Made by a program: the position numbers and the translations under genes
Origin: Caldifarciminota bacterium
GTDB taxonomy: Bacteria > Hydrothermota > Tepidihabitantia > SM23-42
Direction of reading: 5' to 3'
Assembly (NCBI GenBank): GCA_023128195.1
Contig: JAGMEL010000336.1
Span: forward strand, 1-8,724
DNA length: 8,724 nucleotides
The notes under the pieces: model-generated
Told to the model about the DNA's origin: nothing
Seen by the model: only the letters and a program-made list of their open reading frames with translations
Databases searched by the model: none
Part shown: positions 5,543 to 8,724 of the stretch, piece after piece
Position numbering within the stretch: the stretch's first letter is position 1
Layout: every line of letters begins with the position of its first letter

Positions 5543-6828
5543 CGTCCTATCCCGGCATAGATAAAACCTAACTCCTTAATCTTATCAGAATCATATACAT
5601 TCCTGCCATCAAGAAAAACAGGTTGGCGCATTAGCTCTTTAAGCTTTTTAAAATCGAGGTTTTTAAACTCCTTCCACTCGGTCACAAGAATTATCGCATC
5701 TACATTTTCTGCAACCTTATAGGCATCAGTACAATATTCTATATCAGGCATAATTTCTTTTGCCCGATCCATTGCCACAGGATCATATGCCTTAACCGTA
5801 GCACCATGTTTCTGTAATTCTTTTATAATAGTTATTGAAGGAGCAAACCTCATATCATCTGTATTAGGTTTAAATGCAAGGCCAAGAATACCAATCTTTT
5901 TTTCCCTTAGATTCCACAACATTCCTTCTAATTTTTTAACTGTCCTAAGCATCTGTTCATGATTGATATTGTCTACTTCTTTTAAAAAACGAAAATCATA
6001 TCCCAATTTTGCCGCGATGCTAACGAAAGCCTTTATATCTTTTGGAAAACAAAAACCGCCAAAACCTACTCCAGCATTTAAAAAACCCCTGCCAATTCTT
6101 TTGTCCAAACCCATTCCTTCTGCAACCTGTAATATATCCGCACCAGATTTTTCACAGATTATTGAAATTGCATTAATAAAAGAAATCCTGGCTGAAAGGT
6201 ATGAATTGGAAGCATGTTTTATTAATTCTGCACTGGCGATATCAGTCACTATCTTAGGCGCATCAATAGGTTTGTAGAGCTCTAAAAGTTTTTCCTTTGC
6301 CTTTTCACTTTCTACACCAAGAACAACTCTATCCGGGTGTGAAAAATCATCAATTGCCGACCCTTCTCTCAGAAATTCCGGGTTTGATGCTACATCAAAG
6401 TCCTTAACCCTTTTACTAAATCTTTCAATCACTGTCCTTACCCATTTGCCGGTCTGAACCGGAACCGTGCTCTTTTCAATAATAATCTTATACTCATTCA
6501 TTGCCGAACCGATTTCTTCAGCAACCTTTTCAACACTCGAAAGGTCTGGCTCGCCATCATCCTTGGGCGGTGTTCCCACAGCGATAAACAGGAATAATGA
6601 CTTCTCAACACCCTCTTTAATCGATGTCGTAAAATCCAATCGTCCTGCCTTAACATTCTTAGCTATTAATTCCTCAAGTCCCGGTTCATAAATAGGAATA
6701 CTACCTTTTTTTAATATATCAATCTTCTTTTTATCATTATCAACACATATAACCTCGTGACCAATTTCTGCCAAACAGGTTCCTGAAACGAGTCCAACAT
6801 AACCTGTTCCAATCATACACACCTTCAT
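5539..6828 (-). CDS. ugd: UDP-glucose 6-dehydrogenase
   Basis: The product has 429 residues, typical of the bacterial enzyme that oxidises UDP-glucose to UDP-glucuronate with two NAD+. Visible features are the N-terminal GTGYVGL (7-13) with D30, VGTPPKDDGEPDLS (84-97), EKSTVPVQTG (118-127), and SNPEFLREGSAIDDF (148-162). LIKHASNSY follows, with K204, and then the catalytic loop GFGGFCFPKD with Cys260 and D264. The C-terminal domain has ILGLAFKPNTDDMR (314-327) and FLDGRN. The residue before FCFPKD is usually GGS in the family and is GGF here, a minor change. A good ribosome site, GGAGG at 6840-6836, lies 7 nt before the ATG. The stop overlaps the uxs start. The product feeds Uxs directly, and UDP-xylose commonly inhibits Ugd in other organisms. 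Confidence 0.96.
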   Translation of the reverse strand: MKVCMIGTGYVGLVSGTCLAEIGHEVICVDNDKKKIDILKKGSIPIYEPGLEELIAKNVKAGRLDFTTSIKEGVEKSLFLFIAVGTPPKDDGEPDLSSVEKVAEEIGSAMNEYKIIIEKSTVPVQTGKWVRTVIERFSKRVKDFDVASNPEFLREGSAIDDFSHPDRVVLGVESEKAKEKLLELYKPIDAPKIVTDIASAELIKHASNSYLSARISFINAISIICEKSGADILQVAEGMGLDKRIGRGFLNAGVGFGGFCFPKDIKAFVSIAAKLGYDFRFLKEVDNINHEQMLRTVKKLEGMLWNLREKKIGILGLAFKPNTDDMRFAPSITIIKELQKHGATVKAYDPVAMDRAKEIMPDIEYCTDAYKVAENVDAIILVTEWKEFKNLDFKKLKELMRQPVFLDGRNVYDSDKIKELGFIYAGIGR

Positions 6829-6852
6829 TATTTTACCTCCTTTAAATAAAAA

Positions 6853-6894
6853 GGCTTAAAAGGGCTCATAAAGGGCATAAGAGGGCTATTAAAG
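6853..6894. repeat. Short repeat with 10-11-bp period upstream of ugd
   Basis: Four units start with GGC and end in AG: GGCTTAAAAG, GGCTCATAAAG, GGCATAAGAG and GGCTATTAAAG (lengths 10, 11, 10, 11), followed by the related TAATAAGAG. The spacing equals one turn of the helix. The array occupies much of the 110-bp gap between the flippase-like gene and ugd, and ends about 13 bp from the ugd ribosome site. It could be a phased protein-binding site or a slippage-derived repeat. I see no clear promoter in the gap. Confidence 0.65.
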
Positions 6895-6938
6895 TAATAA
6901 GAGAATTGCCATTATTGCCTTCTCTCCGCCTTCTTTTC

Positions 6939-7886
6939 TTATCGCTTCTTATAAAATATAAAAAATATACCGCCGATAATTGATAAAAGAAAAATAAGGA
7001 AAAAAGAAACGAGTGAAACAGCCAACGACGTTTCACCGGCAAGACCTACACGTGAAAACAATAAAACATAGAAATATTCCCTGACACCTAAGGCATTGAG
7101 CGAAATAGGAATCATTGATACAACATTAATTATGGGGAGGTAAATAAAAAAAGCTAATAATCCCACCTCATAATTACCCATACCCCGCAGCACGAAAAAC
7201 GGCCCAATAGCTAAAAATGCCTGAATAATAATCGAAAGTACAACGCAGAGAATAATCGGTCCCCATGCTCCACCAAAATCAGTTGCGGCTTCATGCAAAT
7301 TATTTAATCTCTTGCCTAATCTGAATACTTTAATCTTTTGCACAATCGGTGAAAGTCTTGAGTACACCCTTTCTGAAAAAAATATATATGTTATCACAAT
7401 TATAATAATCAAACCAATGATCATAAAAGGCAGAAATTCTGTCTGTTTTTTCACGATGAGCAGATATACAACTGCAAATAGAGCAAATATAAACAGCCCG
7501 ACAAAACCTAAAATTCTATCCACCAAAACAGTAGCCAGGGCATCTGCTCTTCGACCCTTCATTGAATACATAACCCTCATAACATCACCACCGACTGTTG
7601 TAGGAAGAAGATTATTGGAAAATAAAGCAATGAAGTAAATTATTAAAGTTTTGCCAAAAGGAATATTAAAGTTTTTAAAATCAAGAAGAACCTGCCATCG
7701 CCAGGCTGAAACAATAACAAAAAGAAAATACACAATAAAGGCATAAATTAAATATCCAGTGCTTATACTACCAATATTATTCAGTATTTTGTTAATATCA
7801 AAACGCCAGAGGAGAAAAGCAATAAGACCAACACCAACAACGATTCTTAGAATCGTCGAGAATTTTTTAATGTTCTCTTTTTTCAA
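6939..7886 (-). CDS. LPG_synthase_TM / flippase-like integral membrane protein
   Basis: About 315 residues with some seven or eight hydrophobic segments. Family marks of the UPF0104/AglD-like group (also the membrane half of MprF) are LPTTVGGDVMR (94-104), VDRILGF (122-128) and IPISLNALGVRE (259-270). Members lie beside glycosyltransferases and are thought to move or modify lipid-linked substrates; the reaction is not known for this one. No catalytic aminoacyl-transfer domain follows, so it is not a full MprF. The start is uncertain: I choose the TTG at 7886 because the protein then begins MKKENIKKF, directly before the first membrane helix, with a 20-nt overlap of the glycosyltransferase end. 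A TTG at 7928 is possible. Neither has a strong ribosome site, so re-initiation from the upstream gene seems likely. Confidence 0.83.
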   Translation of the reverse strand: MKKENIKKFSTILRIVVGVGLIAFLLWRFDINKILNNIGSISTGYLIYAFIVYFLFVIVSAWRWQVLLDFKNFNIPFGKTLIIYFIALFSNNLLPTTVGGDVMRVMYSMKGRRADALATVLVDRILGFVGLFIFALFAVVYLLIVKKQTEFLPFMIIGLIIIIVITYIFFSERVYSRLSPIVQKIKVFRLGKRLNNLHEAATDFGGAWGPIILCVVLSIIIQAFLAIGPFFVLRGMGNYEVGLLAFFIYLPIINVVSMIPISLNALGVREYFYVLLFSRVGLAGETSLAVSLVSFFLIFLLSIIGGIFFIFYKKR

Positions 7887-8724
7887 GCCGGTCAAGAACT
7901 GCCCGCATCGACTCGCCAATAAGAGCAAGCGAAAAGAATAGAATACCAGAAATAATTAAAAGAATAACCAAATAAAGCAAGGGCCTGAAACCATGCCCAA
8001 AAAATCGGAGGATTATTGAAATTATACCGATGGAAATACCAAGGGCGATGAAGGATAGTCCAATTGTACCAAAATAGAGGAGCGGTTTTTTCATGAACGT
8101 CAATTGAAATTTAACAGCAAGAAGATCAAAAAATCCAACCAAAATTCTCGACTTATACTGATATTTAGGTGTGCCGTATTTTCTTGGTCTTAAATTCACC
8201 TTCACCTCGGCAATCTTAAAACCTGCTTCCTTTGCCAAGGGAACGATATAACGATGCCAATCTTTTCGTAATGGAATTATATCGAGCACCTCTTTTTTGA
8301 ATGCCTTGATTGAATTCATATCATGGATACTAAGATCAAAAAGTTTGCGTGCCCAGCAATTATATACCTTAGAAACAAATTTCTTATCATAATTACCCTG
8401 TTTCCAACCTGTTGCAATATCAGCACCATTCTTTATCAATCCGGTTAATTTTGGAATATCCTGAGGATCGTATTGAAGATCGGCATCAAATACAATAATT
8501 ATTTTACCCTTAGCAACCTCAGCACCAGAAATTATTGCCTGTGTTTTACCTAAATTTCTTTTATGCCTGACAACCTTAATATATGCCCTTTTATGTTCTT
8601 TTGCAATATCAAATGTTCCATCCTCAGACCCATCATCAACAATTATTACTTCATAATTCTTGTGTTTTTTTATAAATTTATCAAATTCCTCTACTAAAAA
8701 GGGAATATTCACTGCCTCATTATA
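7867..8724 (-). CDS. Family 2 glycosyltransferase, DPM1/GtrB-like, membrane-anchored (5' partial)
   Basis: The frame is open to the right edge, where it begins YNEAVNIPF, the typical motif near residue 10-15 of these enzymes. Only a short N-terminus is therefore missing, and the GTG at 8712 is not the real start. Of the 285 visible residues, the GT-A domain shows VIIVDDGSEDGT (D30-S33), the metal-binding D-A-D at 80-82 (FDADLQYDP), and the acceptor side HRYIVPLAKEAG and NLRPRKYGTPKY. Two membrane helices follow at about 216-239 and 248-270. Such enzymes transfer a sugar from a nucleotide donor to a polyprenyl phosphate at the cytosolic face. The donor here cannot be read from sequence; nearby ugd and uxs make UDP-glucuronate and UDP-xylose possible candidates, as inference only. 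It overlaps the next gene, the flippase-like protein. Confidence 0.9.
   Translation of the reverse strand, partial: YNEAVNIPFLVEEFDKFIKKHKNYEVIIVDDGSEDGTFDIAKEHKRAYIKVVRHKRNLGKTQAIISGAEVAKGKIIIVFDADLQYDPQDIPKLTGLIKNGADIATGWKQGNYDKKFVSKVYNCWARKLFDLSIHDMNSIKAFKKEVLDIIPLRKDWHRYIVPLAKEAGFKIAEVKVNLRPRKYGTPKYQYKSRILVGFFDLLAVKFQLTFMKKPLLYFGTIGLSFIALGISIGIISIILRFFGHGFRPLLYLVILLIISGILFFSLALIGESMRAVLDRLEKREH

Noticed and set aside
6880..6920. Leader peptide ORF (MAILLLL) on the minus strand before ugd
   Set aside because: Only seven codons, with a GGAG 11 nt upstream and no regulatory codon run or alternative hairpins; likely chance.
6939..7886. Full MprF (lysyl-phosphatidylglycerol synthase)
   Set aside because: Only the membrane domain is present; the C-terminal aminoacyl-transfer domain is absent, so the name would mislead.

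Overview
This 8.7-kb window comes from an AT-rich bacterial genome with a Gram-negative-type envelope. Evidence for the envelope is a TonB C-terminal domain, a lipoprotein signal, and a response regulator resembling PorX of the type IX secretion lineage. I cannot name the organism. PorX-type regulators, TonB domains and short pyrimidine-rich intergenic repeats together suggest an uncultured lineage in or near the FCB group (a WOR-3-type candidate phylum would fit), but that is inference.

Layout. (1) Bases 1-1095 (+) hold the C-terminal part of a PorX-like protein (PglZ/alkaline-phosphatase fold); its receiver domain would lie before the window. (2) Bases 1096-1604 are a 509-bp non-coding stretch between two convergent genes. 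It holds two homologous REP-like hairpins in opposite orientation, a third short hairpin, several direct repeats (one of 30 bp is perfect) and a nearly A-free low-complexity tract. (3) Bases 1605-3653 (-) encode a lipoprotein that joins a family 5 solute-binding domain to a TonB C-terminal domain. It has its own consensus promoter at 3679-3706. (4) Bases 3760-8724 (-) form an envelope-sugar gene cluster, read from right to left: a family 2 glycosyltransferase (partial), an LPG_synthase_TM/flippase-like membrane protein, UDP-glucose 6-dehydrogenase, UDP-glucuronate decarboxylase and an MscS-type channel.

How the genes fit together. Ugd and Uxs catalyse consecutive steps (UDP-glucose to UDP-glucuronate to UDP-xylose) and overlap by 4 nt. 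The glycosyltransferase and the flippase-like protein overlap by about 20 nt and probably act on lipid-linked sugars. uxs overlaps mscS by 8 nt, and the mscS ribosome site lies inside the last uxs codons. The 110-bp gap before ugd carries a short repeat with 10-11-bp periodicity. The solute-binding/TonB gene looks like a separate transcription unit, and no transporter permease gene is present here.

The most unusual items are the solute-binding/TonB fusion, whose TonB half is clearly richer in GC than the rest of the gene, and the REP-like hairpins, whose stems differ by a compensatory base pair. No RNA gene, CRISPR array, transposase or complete mobile element is visible.
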